This document shows positions 52,798-61,312 of a stretch of DNA of 64,000 bases, piece by piece. The position numbers and the translations under genes were made by a program. The notes beneath the pieces are model-generated. The model saw only the letters and a program-made list of their open reading frames with translations. It did no database searches and was not told where the DNA came from. The first letter of the stretch is position 1. Each line of letters opens with the position of its first letter. Source of the stretch: UBA5614 sp034678545 (GTDB lineage Bacteria > Cloacimonadota > Cloacimonadia > Cloacimonadales > Cloacimonadaceae); the NCBI GenBank assembly GCA_034678545.1, contig JAXDBS010000024.1:16510-80509 (forward strand), written 5' to 3'.

Positions 52798-53835
52798 ATG
52801 ATGCTCAGAAATCACAAGGCACTCAGTTCAGGAAACAATAACAAGTCTCAATCCAAAACAGCCAGTGATCAGATTTATCCCCGTCCATTTCTTCCGTTGC
52901 GTCCTTGTCAATCCCGCGCAGGCGGGCGTCCGCCCTGTTTTTTCTCTCATGCGGTTAACCGTTTCCTTTCTCTCGCCCTGTTTTTGTGTCTCGTGTTCTC
53001 ATTGCCAATCCCCGCCTTGGCGCAAAAGGCTTACAGAGTAAAGGACAGGCGGCTGGACGAGATCTCCGGCCTCGCGGCCAGCCGTACCAATCCAGGCCTC
53101 TACTATGTGCACAATGACTCCGGCGGACGGAGCGACATCTACGTCCTCAACGGCAAGGGCAGGGTCGTCTCCGTACTCAGCTTGCCCCGGGTGAAAAACC
53201 GCGACTGGGAGGACATTGCAGTCGGGTCTGGGCCGGAACCGCAGGCCAGTTATGTCTACGTCGGCGAGATCGGCGACAACGATGCCCGATATCCCTCCAT
53301 CTGCCTCTACCGCTTTAAGGAACCTCGGCTCAAGCAGCCAAGCGCCAGGAAACCCTCCCGGGTCCAGGTCTGGGCGGTGGACTCCCTCTCCATCTGCTTC
53401 GAGGACGGGCCCCGCGACTGCGAAACCCTGCTGCTTGACCCGGAGGGCGGCGATGTCTATCTGGTCTCCAAGCGGGAGCTCAAGGTCGGCCTCTACCTGG
53501 TAAAAGCGCCGTTGGCAAAGGATTCGACCAATGTGGCCCGCAGGATTTCAACCCTGGATCTGGCTTTTGCAGTGGCCGGAGACATCTCTTACCAAAGGGA
53601 CAGAATCCTGATTAAAACCTATGGGAAAATTTACGGCTGGCCCCTGAAATCCGGCCAATCCATTGCGGAAGCGCTGTCAGAAAAACCTGCCACGCTGCCC
53701 TACAAACCGGAACCGCAGGGTGAGGCCGCCTGCTTTTCATCCGACGGCCGGGCTTATCTCACGCTCAGCGAAATGAAAAAAGGCAAGCCCCTCTACCTTT
53801 ATTCTTATCCTGTTAAAGCAAAGGCTGAAAAGTAA
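52798..53835 (+). CDS. Exported propeller-like protein of unknown function
   Basis: A 345-residue protein. A signal-peptide-like segment (NRFLSLALFLCLVFSLPIPALAQ) lies at about residues 54-76, after an unusually long Arg/Pro/Ser-rich leader. The mature part starts with DEISGLAASRTNPGLYYVHNDSGG and has WEDIAVG, YVYVGEIGDND and ETLLLDPEGGDVYLVSK. These are features of a Bacteroidetes-type six-bladed propeller family related to esterase-like/SdiA-regulated proteins. No better ATG lies near the signal segment, so the leader may be real or the true start non-standard. It follows nth by 4 bases. Function unknown. Confidence 0.68.
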   Translation: MMLRNHKALSSGNNNKSQSKTASDQIYPRPFLPLRPCQSRAGGRPPCFFSHAVNRFLSLALFLCLVFSLPIPALAQKAYRVKDRRLDEISGLAASRTNPGLYYVHNDSGGRSDIYVLNGKGRVVSVLSLPRVKNRDWEDIAVGSGPEPQASYVYVGEIGDNDARYPSICLYRFKEPRLKQPSARKPSRVQVWAVDSLSICFEDGPRDCETLLLDPEGGDVYLVSKRELKVGLYLVKAPLAKDSTNVARRISTLDLAFAVAGDISYQRDRILIKTYGKIYGWPLKSGQSIAEALSEKPATLPYKPEPQGEAACFSSDGRAYLTLSEMKKGKPLYLYSYPVKAKAEK

Positions 53836-53947
53836 GTTTACACGGACTGCCTGGCCAGGGACATGGCCGATCAGGAATTTTTGCATATGCTCTTGTTTAA
53901 AGGTCTGATTAAAGTACGATAGTTCAATGTAAAGTCTGGGAGGAAAG

Positions 53948-54160
53948 ATGTTAGCAAGTCTTGGTAACCTGGCTGCCTTTGTAGTGATCGGCTGGATGGT
54001 GCTGTCGGGTGTCATCACCAATGCCATTCTCAAGGATGAAAACAAGAAAACGGAGCAAGGCGGCTGCTCGGAAAAGTTCTTTACCGGCATCAAGTACATT
54101 TTTGTATATCTTATCGTTTTTATCGCCCCGATCTGGCTTCTGTCCATCCTGCTGAAATAA
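53948..54160 (+). CDS. Small membrane protein of unknown function
   Basis: A 70-residue protein with two membrane helices (about 5-26 and 47-69) around a short polar loop with one Cys. GGGAGGAAAG precedes the ATG by a few bases, a strong start. It stands between the propeller-like gene and repeat copy 3. I do not recognise a family. Confidence 0.6.
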   Translation: MLASLGNLAAFVVIGWMVLSGVITNAILKDENKKTEQGGCSEKFFTGIKYIFVYLIVFIAPIWLLSILLK

Positions 54161-54532
54161 TTGGCTAGCAGCCCAAAAGTCATTGCCAGAGATGGGTCCG
54201 AGCCATCCTCCGGCCGCTTTTTCCACCGGTTGTGAGGTCACTCCGCCCCTGCTTGCACTACGGACCCATTACGGACCCAATACGGACTTCATCCGTATTG
54301 GGTAAGTAATGCCAGCAAGGGCGAAGGGGGGAGGGGGTGCTGGGAGTGGAAGCCCCTAAACTGGAGGCGGCCAAGATTTCCATTGACATTTCCGCTTTTT
54401 TCATCAACTGGAGAAAACGCGAAGAAGTCAGTGCTGATTGTGTTTCAAGGGGCGGCAATACCCCGGCGGCACATTGCGGTTGGATAATAAGAAGTTAAAA
54501 AATAGATGTCCGATGGGGCAAAAGGAGTTTGC
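54161..54532. other. Upstream region of the Stn-like operon
   Basis: 372 bases: repeat copy 3 occupies 54244-54327; the rest holds a GC-rich stretch (about 54325-54360) and a short AT-rich part (about 54480-54510) directly ahead of the NuoE-like gene where a promoter should lie. No convincing hexamer pair. No gene. Confidence 0.4.
54244..54327 (+). repeat. Palindromic repeat family, copy 3
   Basis: The 19-base core ATTACGGACCCAATACGGA is at 54268-54286. An inner 11-bp stem pairs 54276-54286 with 54292-54302; outer arms CGCCCCTGCTTGCACTAC and GTAATGCCAGCAAGGGCGAAG are nearly complementary. Same orientation as copy 2, opposite to copy 1. It sits about 205 bases before the Stn-like operon. Confidence 0.85.
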
Positions 54533-54997
54533 ATGCAAAATCCGAAGCAAGAACTGGACGCCATCCTGACCCGTTTCAAAGGCCGGCACGGCGCCCTCAT
54601 CCCGCTCCTGCAGGAAGTTCAGCAGCTGGAGGGATTTCTGGAGCAGGATACCCTCAGATACATTTCCGAACAGATGAACATCCCCGCGGCCGAGATCTTT
54701 GGCGTGGCGACTTTTTATTCCATGTTCCGCCTCAAGCCTCAGGGCAGGCACGTGATCCGCGTCTGCAAAGGCACGGCCTGCCATGTGTCGGGCGCCAACA
54801 CCATCCTCGGCGCCGTCCGGGAAAACCTCAAGCTGGGCGCGAAAGAAGACACGACGGCGGACGGGCTCTTCACCGTAATGGAAGTCGCCTGCCTGGGCTG
54901 CTGCTCTTTGGCCCCGGTTATCATGATCGGCGACCAGACCTTTGGCAAACTCACTCCGGAAAAGATCTCCGGCATCCTGGACAAATTCAGGAAATAA
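54533..54997 (+). CDS. NuoE-like [2Fe-2S] subunit (StnC/HydC-like) of a NAD-linked complex
   Basis: A 154-residue thioredoxin-like [2Fe-2S] protein. Ligands are in VCKGTACHVSG and EVACLGCCSLAP, giving the Cx4C...Cx3C pattern of NuoE and hydrogenase gamma subunits. The helical N-terminus LIPLLQEVQQLEGFL...EIFGVATFYSMF is typical. AGGAG lies 5-6 bases before ATG 54533; an in-frame ATG at 54506 lacks one. It is the first gene of a three-gene unit with 10- and 9-base gaps. It passes electrons between the flavin of the next subunit and its partner clusters. Confidence 0.93.
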   Translation: MQNPKQELDAILTRFKGRHGALIPLLQEVQQLEGFLEQDTLRYISEQMNIPAAEIFGVATFYSMFRLKPQGRHVIRVCKGTACHVSGANTILGAVRENLKLGAKEDTTADGLFTVMEVACLGCCSLAPVIMIGDQTFGKLTPEKISGILDKFRK

Positions 54998-55007
54998 GGC
55001 GGAGCGG

Positions 55008-56777
55008 ATGGAAAAGATCATTGCAAAACTTGGCCTGGGAAGCTGCGGCGTGGCCGCCGGCGCAGGGGAAGTCTGGACCGAACTGGAAAAAGTGATCAGT
55101 GAAAACAAGCTGCCGGTGCAACTGGAAAAAACAGCTTGCATCGGGATGTGCTTCGAGGAACCGGTGCTGGAACTTTCCGGGAAGTGCAAGCCCGGCGTCA
55201 TGCTGGGCAAGGTCACGCCAGCCGACGTCAAGGGCGTGCTGGAAGGCTACCTGCTCGATAAACTGGATTATCAGAATATCATTCTGCATGAGCACAAGCC
55301 TGCCGTGCACAACGAACTGATCGCCAACCAGCAGCGCATCGTCCTGCGCAACTGCGGCAAAATAGATCCTGAGAGCCTGGAGGACTACGAAGCAGCCGGC
55401 GGATACCAGGCTCTGCGCAAAGCGCTCAAGATGCTGCCGCTGGAGATCATTGAAATGGTCAAGGCCTCAGGCCTGCGGGGACGCGGCGGGGCCGGGTTCA
55501 GCACAGGCATGAAATGGCAGTTCGCGCACAGCGCCAGGAACGACAAGAAATATGTGGTGTGCAACGCGGACGAGGGCGATCCGGGCGCTTTCATGGACCG
55601 CTCCACCCTGGAAGGCGACCCGCATTCCATCATCGAGGGCATGATCATCGGGGCTTATGCCATCGGGTCGGACGAGGGCTACCTCTACGTCCGGGCCGAA
55701 TATCCCATGGCCATCAAGCACTTGAAAAAAGCGCTGATCGACGCGGAGGCCAAGGGCTATCTCGGCAACGGCATCCTGGGCACCAAATTCAATTTCGAAC
55801 TGCACATCAAGGAAGGCGCGGGCGCTTTTGTCTGCGGCGAGGAGACCGCGCTCATGCAGTCCATCGAAGGCAAACGGGGCATGCCGACCATCCGGCCGCC
55901 CTTCCCGGCGGAGTCGGGACTCTGGGGCAAACCCACCAACATCAACAACGTGGAGACCTGGGCCAATATCGCCTGGATCATCACCCACGGGGCGGATGCC
56001 TTCAGGCAGTTCGGGACTGAGAAATCCCCCGGCACCAAGGTCTTTGCCCTGGCCGGGAAGATCAAGAACAGCGGCCTGATCGAAGTTCCGATGGGCATGA
56101 CTCTGCACGACGTGATCTACAAGGTCGGCGGCGGCATCAGGAATGACAGGCAATTCAAGGGCGTGCAGCTGGGCGGCCCCTCCGGCGGCTGCGTGCCCGC
56201 CAGCCTGCTTGACACGACGGTGGACTATGACTCCATCAACAAGACCGGGGCCATCATGGGCTCGGGCGGCATGGTGGTCATGGACGAGGACACCTGCATG
56301 GTGGACATCGCGCGCTTTTTTCTCAATTTCACCCAGAACGAATCCTGCGGAAAATGCACCTTCTGCCGCATCGGAACGCGGCGCATGCTGGAGATCCTGA
56401 CCCGCATCACGGAAGGCAAGGGCGAGGACGGAGACATTGAAAAGCTGGAAGAGCTGGCCGTGAACATCATCAAGGGTTCGCTCTGCGGGCTGGGACAGAC
56501 AGCCCCCAATCCGGTACTGACCACCTTGCGCTACTTCCGGGATGAATACATCGCCCACATCAGGGACAAGAAATGCCCGGCGCACAGCTGCTCGGCTCTG
56601 CTCACCTATACGATCGTACCCGATAAATGCGTGGGCTGCACCCTGTGCGCCCGCAACTGCCCCGCCTACTGCATCAGCGGCGAGGTCAAGAAACCCCATG
56701 TCATCGACCAGAGCAAATGCATCAAATGCGGCGCCTGCTTCACCAACTGCAAATTCAACGCCATCATAAAGGATTAG
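55008..56777 (+). CDS. NuoF-like FMN/NADH-binding subunit (StnB/HydB-like)
   Basis: A 589-residue flavoprotein. An N-terminal thioredoxin-like segment (about 1-100, CIGMC) precedes the FMN/NAD domain, with GRGGAGFSTGMKW near 158, NADEGDPGAFMDR near 183 and GEETALMQSIEG near 278. An SLBB domain follows, then the [4Fe-4S] site ESCGKCTFCRIGT near 445 and, at the C-terminus, a two-cluster ferredoxin (CVGCTLCARNCP and CIKCGACFTNCK). This set, with the extra C-terminal ferredoxin, is that of bifurcating hydrogenase HydB and StnB rather than of complex I NuoF. It should be the NADH site and the proposed bifurcation centre. Confidence 0.93.
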   Translation: MEKIIAKLGLGSCGVAAGAGEVWTELEKVISENKLPVQLEKTACIGMCFEEPVLELSGKCKPGVMLGKVTPADVKGVLEGYLLDKLDYQNIILHEHKPAVHNELIANQQRIVLRNCGKIDPESLEDYEAAGGYQALRKALKMLPLEIIEMVKASGLRGRGGAGFSTGMKWQFAHSARNDKKYVVCNADEGDPGAFMDRSTLEGDPHSIIEGMIIGAYAIGSDEGYLYVRAEYPMAIKHLKKALIDAEAKGYLGNGILGTKFNFELHIKEGAGAFVCGEETALMQSIEGKRGMPTIRPPFPAESGLWGKPTNINNVETWANIAWIITHGADAFRQFGTEKSPGTKVFALAGKIKNSGLIEVPMGMTLHDVIYKVGGGIRNDRQFKGVQLGGPSGGCVPASLLDTTVDYDSINKTGAIMGSGGMVVMDEDTCMVDIARFFLNFTQNESCGKCTFCRIGTRRMLEILTRITEGKGEDGDIEKLEELAVNIIKGSLCGLGQTAPNPVLTTLRYFRDEYIAHIRDKKCPAHSCSALLTYTIVPDKCVGCTLCARNCPAYCISGEVKKPHVIDQSKCIKCGACFTNCKFNAIIKD

Positions 56778-56786
56778 GAGCGGATC

Positions 56787-59700
56787 ATGGCAAGCATTGA
56801 AGTCATTCTGAACGGAACCAAGGTGGCGGCGGAAACGGGGATGACCATCCTCGATCTGGCCAGGCGGCACGGCATCGAGATCCCGACCCTGTGCCATGAC
56901 GAAGAGCTCAAGCCCTACGGCTCCTGCTGGGTTTGCGCAGTGGAGGTCAAGGGGCGGCGAGGGTTTGTCACTTCCTGTGGGACCTACCTGACCGACGGCA
57001 TGGAAATCACAACGGACAACGAAGCCATCCGCCAGGCCCGTAAAATGGCGCTGGAACTGCTGGTCAGCGATCACTACGCCGACTGCGAAGCTCCCTGCAA
57101 GATCGCCTGCCCGGACCATGTGGACGTGCAGGGCTACGTTTCCCTGATCGCCAACGGGCAGTATCACGAAGCGGTGCGGGTCATCAAGGACACGCTGCCC
57201 ATGCCGCTTTCCATCGGGCGGGTCTGTCCGGCTTTCTGTGAAAAGGAATGCCGGCGCCAGCTGGTGGAGGATCCCATCGCCATCCGTCAGCTTAAACGCT
57301 ATGCCGCAGACGAGGACCTGAACGACAGCTGGACCTATGTCCCGGAAAAGCTCCCCGACCGGGGTAAAAAGATTGCCGTCATCGGCGGAGGCCCTTCCGG
57401 CCTGACCTGCGGATACTATCTCTCCAATAACGGGTACGCGGTTGACGTCTTTGAGGCCTCTCCCGCCGCGGGCGGCTGGCTGCGCTACGGCATCCCGGAA
57501 TACAGGTTACCCAAGGCTGTCCTGGACAGGGAAATCGAGCTCATGTGCACGAACGGGATGAAGATTCACACGGGCCGGGTCATGGGCAAAGACGTGTTTC
57601 TGGATCAACTCAGCCGTGATTATGACGCGGTCTATGTCGCCATCGGGGCGCAGAAAGCAGTGCCTATGCCGGTCAAGGGCAGCGACCTGCAGGGCTGCTA
57701 CCTGGGCGTGGATTTCCTCAAGGCGCACGCTTTGGGCAACACCCCCAAGCTGGGCAAAAAGGTTGCCATCGTGGGCGGAGGCAACACCGCCATCGATTGT
57801 GCCAGAACCTCAGTCAGACTGGGGGCTGAGGTCAGCATTATCTACCGCCGCACGCGTGACGAGATGCCGGCCGAGCCTTTTGAAATCGACGCTGCGGAAC
57901 ATGAGGGCGTGACCTTTTACATGCTGTCCAATCCGGTGGAATACATGGGTGACAAAGGCGTCCTGAAAGAAGTCAAGATCGAAAAGATGAAGCTGGGAGA
58001 GCCAGACAGCAGCGGCCGGAGGCGCCCCGAGCCAACGGGAGAATACTTTACCAAGCAGTTTGACAACATCATTGCAGCCATCTCTCAAGTCCCTGACACT
58101 GACGCTTTGGCGATGCCGGAAAACCAGGTGGAGGGCAAGGCGTTTCCCATCAGCCGCTGGTCCACCGCCGTGATCAATGAGGACAATATGTACACGGGCC
58201 TGAAGAATGTGTTTGCCGGCGGCGATTTCAGGCGCGGAGCGGCCACTGCCATCGAAGCGATCGCGGACGGGCGCCTGGCCGCGGAAATGATCGGACGCTA
58301 CCTGCAGGGGCAGGATATGCAGCCTCCCAAAAACCGCTTCGATGCCAAGAAAGGGCATACGATCAGGGAAATCTCGCCCAAGGAATATGAGCAGTTCGAT
58401 GTCCGGCCCCGCGAACAGATGCCTGAGATCCCTTTGCCGGAAGCGCGTACTTCCTTTGCAGAAGTGGAAAAGGGTTTTCCCTGGCAACAGGCAAAAACCG
58501 AGGCGGAACGCTGCCTGGAATGCGGCTGCCAGGTCAACGAGACCTGCTTCCTGCGCCAGTACGCCACGGATTACGAAGTTGATCCGGTCCGCTTTTTGGG
58601 GAGCCGCAACAGTCATCCGATCGATGCCTCCCATCCCTATATCCTGCGCGATGCAAACAAGTGCGTCAACTGCGGGCGCTGCATCCGCACATGTGCCGAG
58701 GTCCAGGGCGCGGGAGTTTTGGGTTACATATACCGCGGATTCCCGACCATGGTGGCGCCCGAGTTCGGCCAAAGCCTGACACAGACCACTTGCGAATCCT
58801 GCGGAAAATGCATCAATGTCTGCCCCGTGGGCGCATTGGTGGACCGTAATCTGTATTATAAGCTGAATCCGCTGGCCAAGGATGTTACCATCCAGAGCTG
58901 CGGACTCTGCGGCACCGGTTGTTCGGTCAAGATCGAAGCAGAAAGCGGCAGGGTTACGCGCATCACCACCCCCGATGATAAGGAGGACAGCCCCCGGCTT
59001 AATGACTTCTTCAACGGACGCAACCTCTGCTTCCAGGGGCGCTTCGGCTGGCAGAGCCTGCTGCAGCAGGACAGGCTGACCGAGCCCCTGGTGAATACGG
59101 GCAAGGGTTGGAAACCGGTGAGTTGGACGGTGGCGGGTAACCTGATCAAAGAACACGCCGCCAAAGGTAAAACACGCCTGGAAATCACTCCCTATGCCAC
59201 CCTGGAAGAGATGCTCCTGCTGCAGCAGATCGCAGCCAGCACTTATGCTATTCTGTCTTCCAATGGATACAGGGAGCAGTTCTCGGACAGCCTCTGGCCC
59301 GCCCATCCGACAGACAAGCCCTATTTCCAACTGGCAAAATATTCCACTTGTTTGATCTTCGGACAGATCAGCCATACGTTGCGCACAATGGCCCGCCTCC
59401 ACCAGCGCAAAGGCGGCCGGCTCATCCTGGTAAGACCTCCGGAAAGCGGTTACAACTTCTTTGCGGATCAGGTTGCTGACAGTCTGGATGAGGTCAAAGC
59501 AGACCTTTCAACGCTGTTCATCTATAACATTAACCATACAAGCGAAGCAGACGCTTTTGAAATCTGGAAGAAGGCTGCGGAAGTCAATAACGATTCCAGC
59601 AATGTCCTGATGACATCCGACTATCCCAACCTGAACGGGATGCTGGCGCTCGGGATCAGGCCTGATCAGGAAACAGCGCCTTTTGTCATGAGTTATGGAG

Positions 59701-60110
59701 CTTATCCTGAAAGGGTGGAGAAGGGCGCGTTCCGGGTTGCCGCAGTCCCCTATTTCGAGGAGGATGCGCCGGCGGACCTGTTGTTGCCGCAAGCTACTTA
59801 CCTTGAGATTGAGGGCACCGCCCTGGCTGACGCGGGGACTGTCCTGCACTTCAGCAATCCGGCCCGCAGCGCGCTATTCAACCTGATGCTGAAAATGCTG
59901 TACGAAATCAATTGGATTGCCCCCGGTTTGGCAGAGCCTGGCGAATGGAAACAGAAAGCCGCGCAGTTCCTGCAGGAGGCTGAGATGTTGAAACAGCAGG
60001 GAGAACTGAAAGTTGAAAATTTAATTCCGCAATTCGCGATCAACGCCAGGTTGGAAGAATTGCGTGAACTTAGGAAACAGGAACAATCAGGTTTTCCCAG
60101 ACAGATCTAA
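56787..60110 (+). CDS. NuoG/GltD fusion subunit of a Stn-like NAD(P)H:ferredoxin transhydrogenase
   Basis: A 1107-residue iron-sulfur flavoprotein. In order: [2Fe-2S] domain (Cys36, 47, 50, 64); a GltD/NfnB-like FAD and NADPH domain (about 90-520) with cysteines at CEAPCKIACP, FAD motif VIGGGPSG and second nucleotide motif IVGGGNTA; ferredoxin-like clusters (about 575-690, CVNCGRCIRTC and CESCGKCINVC); a molybdopterin-type [4Fe-4S] motif CGLCGTGC near 704; and a degenerate NuoG-like C-terminus (about 760-1080). It lacks the H-cluster cysteines, so it is not a hydrogenase. With the two previous genes it resembles the Sporomusa-type Nfn (Stn), coupling NADH, NADPH and ferredoxin. AGGAG is upstream. 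Confidence 0.85.
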   Translation: MASIEVILNGTKVAAETGMTILDLARRHGIEIPTLCHDEELKPYGSCWVCAVEVKGRRGFVTSCGTYLTDGMEITTDNEAIRQARKMALELLVSDHYADCEAPCKIACPDHVDVQGYVSLIANGQYHEAVRVIKDTLPMPLSIGRVCPAFCEKECRRQLVEDPIAIRQLKRYAADEDLNDSWTYVPEKLPDRGKKIAVIGGGPSGLTCGYYLSNNGYAVDVFEASPAAGGWLRYGIPEYRLPKAVLDREIELMCTNGMKIHTGRVMGKDVFLDQLSRDYDAVYVAIGAQKAVPMPVKGSDLQGCYLGVDFLKAHALGNTPKLGKKVAIVGGGNTAIDCARTSVRLGAEVSIIYRRTRDEMPAEPFEIDAAEHEGVTFYMLSNPVEYMGDKGVLKEVKIEKMKLGEPDSSGRRRPEPTGEYFTKQFDNIIAAISQVPDTDALAMPENQVEGKAFPISRWSTAVINEDNMYTGLKNVFAGGDFRRGAATAIEAIADGRLAAEMIGRYLQGQDMQPPKNRFDAKKGHTIREISPKEYEQFDVRPREQMPEIPLPEARTSFAEVEKGFPWQQAKTEAERCLECGCQVNETCFLRQYATDYEVDPVRFLGSRNSHPIDASHPYILRDANKCVNCGRCIRTCAEVQGAGVLGYIYRGFPTMVAPEFGQSLTQTTCESCGKCINVCPVGALVDRNLYYKLNPLAKDVTIQSCGLCGTGCSVKIEAESGRVTRITTPDDKEDSPRLNDFFNGRNLCFQGRFGWQSLLQQDRLTEPLVNTGKGWKPVSWTVAGNLIKEHAAKGKTRLEITPYATLEEMLLLQQIAASTYAILSSNGYREQFSDSLWPAHPTDKPYFQLAKYSTCLIFGQISHTLRTMARLHQRKGGRLILVRPPESGYNFFADQVADSLDEVKADLSTLFIYNINHTSEADAFEIWKKAAEVNNDSSNVLMTSDYPNLNGMLALGIRPDQETAPFVMSYGAYPERVEKGAFRVAAVPYFEEDAPADLLLPQATYLEIEGTALADAGTVLHFSNPARSALFNLMLKMLYEINWIAPGLAEPGEWKQKAAQFLQEAEMLKQQGELKVENLIPQFAINARLEELRELRKQEQSGFPRQI

Positions 60111-60134
60111 AACCAAGATAAATGCTTGAAGCAC

Positions 60135-60167
60135 GGCTGGGGACTGTGCTGCCAGCCTTTTCTGTTT
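60135..60167 (+). terminator. Intrinsic terminator after the Stn-like operon
   Basis: Stem GGCTGG / CCAGCC with an 11-base loop (6 bp), followed by TTTTCTGTTT. Moderate strength. Confidence 0.6.
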
Positions 60168-60170
60168 GCT

Positions 60171-61211
60171 CTAATGGCGTGGAGATTCTGTTTTCAGGGA
60201 ATGAATGATCTTTAAGTTTTTTTCATACCTGATAGCCAGGTTCTTTCCGCTTTTCTTGCCGGCATAGAGCGCCAGGTCTGCCTGTTTGACTATGTCATCC
60301 ACAGAGTTTCCAGGCATGAAGGGACTGAATCCCAGTGTTACAGTAACGCTGAATTCGTTGTCTTCCTGCCGCAGGGTGTGATGCATCACAAACTGGCGGA
60401 CCCTTTCCATCAGTACCATAGCCCCGTGGGCAGGGGTTTCCGGAAGGATGAACATGAATTCCTCTCCTCCCCAGCGTCCGACGGTGTCGGTGGCACGGGC
60501 GCAGTACCTGAAAATACCAGCTATTTCCTTCAGAATAATGTCTCCGGTATCATGTCCGAAATTGTCATTGATCAGTTTAAAGTCATCTATGTCAGCTATG
60601 CAGATGGTAAATTCGCGCAGAGTCCTATTGGTGCGCCTGGCTTCAGCCTGCAGCCGATCTTCCAACTCGCGGCGGTTGACGAGGCCGGTGAGCGCGTCAG
60701 TGCGGGCCAGATCTTCCAGCTTGGCATAAGCTGACTGAAGTTCCAGGTTCTTTTTCTGGATCTCCAGATTGGCATTGACCAGCCTCTCATTCACGGTTTC
60801 CAAAGACAGGTTGATGTCTTTCAGGGTATCTTCGGTTCTGACCAGATCGTCAATATCCTGAAAGACGATAAGAACCTCGGTGACAGCATCAGCTTCCTTT
60901 TTCAGCGCTGAGACGCTCTTTACCGCCCAAAAGCTTGACCCGTCTCTGCGCCTGAGCCGGATCAGTTTCTTGTAATGGCTGATCTCTTGCCTGATGACGT
61001 CGTTGAACTTGTTTCCGCCTTCCTTGGTTTCCGTCGGGAGCGAAATCTCTTTCAGGCTTAGTTCCTCCGCTTCAGAGTATGTATACCCCAGCAGCTTGCA
61101 CCAGGTGTCATTCACCAGCAGGAAACGGCCTTTGGGATTGGTTACGCAGACAGCGGCAGAAGTGGTGTCGACAATGGTTTTGTATATATGGTCAGGAAAA
61201 GTATGCGGCAT
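60171..61211 (-). CDS. PAS-GGDEF diguanylate cyclase
   Basis: A 346-residue soluble signalling enzyme. A PAS domain (about residues 8-122; FLLVNDTWCKLLGY, RRRDGSSFWAVKSV) is joined by a coiled coil (about 125-165, many Leu/Glu/Asn repeats) to a GGDEF domain (about 165-335). The active-site motif GGEEF is at 248-252, with TDALTGLVNRR near 171 and DIDDFKLIND near 207. The product-inhibition I-site RATD lies at 239-242, the standard five residues before GGEEF. It makes cyclic di-GMP in response to a PAS-bound signal. No EAL or PilZ partner is in the window. Confidence 0.93.
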   Translation of the reverse strand: MPHTFPDHIYKTIVDTTSAAVCVTNPKGRFLLVNDTWCKLLGYTYSEAEELSLKEISLPTETKEGGNKFNDVIRQEISHYKKLIRLRRRDGSSFWAVKSVSALKKEADAVTEVLIVFQDIDDLVRTEDTLKDINLSLETVNERLVNANLEIQKKNLELQSAYAKLEDLARTDALTGLVNRRELEDRLQAEARRTNRTLREFTICIADIDDFKLINDNFGHDTGDIILKEIAGIFRYCARATDTVGRWGGEEFMFILPETPAHGAMVLMERVRQFVMHHTLRQEDNEFSVTVTLGFSPFMPGNSVDDIVKQADLALYAGKKSGKNLAIRYEKNLKIIHSLKTESPRH

Positions 61212-61312
61212 TTTGACTCCTTACTGCTTAGAGAATTCTATTACACGGGATGGGGCAGCAGTCAAGATATTTCTGAGGTTGGTCAGGACAATGAGACGAG
61301 ACAAGGCCTGCT

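Noticed and set aside
54258..54458. 66-codon minus-strand frame across repeat copy 3
   Set aside because: The translated palindrome again supplies its end; no start signal and no recognisable domain.
55467..57167. 566-codon open frame on the minus strand
   Set aside because: It is the antisense of the GC-rich NuoF-like gene and the start of the NuoG/GltD gene, both of which have full conserved motifs.
57810..59402. 530-codon open frame on the minus strand
   Set aside because: Antisense shadow of the NuoG/GltD fusion gene, with no domain of its own.
54533..60110. Electron-bifurcating [FeFe] hydrogenase
   Set aside because: The subunit set resembles HydABC, but none of the genes has the H-cluster cysteine motifs, and the large subunit has a GltD domain instead.
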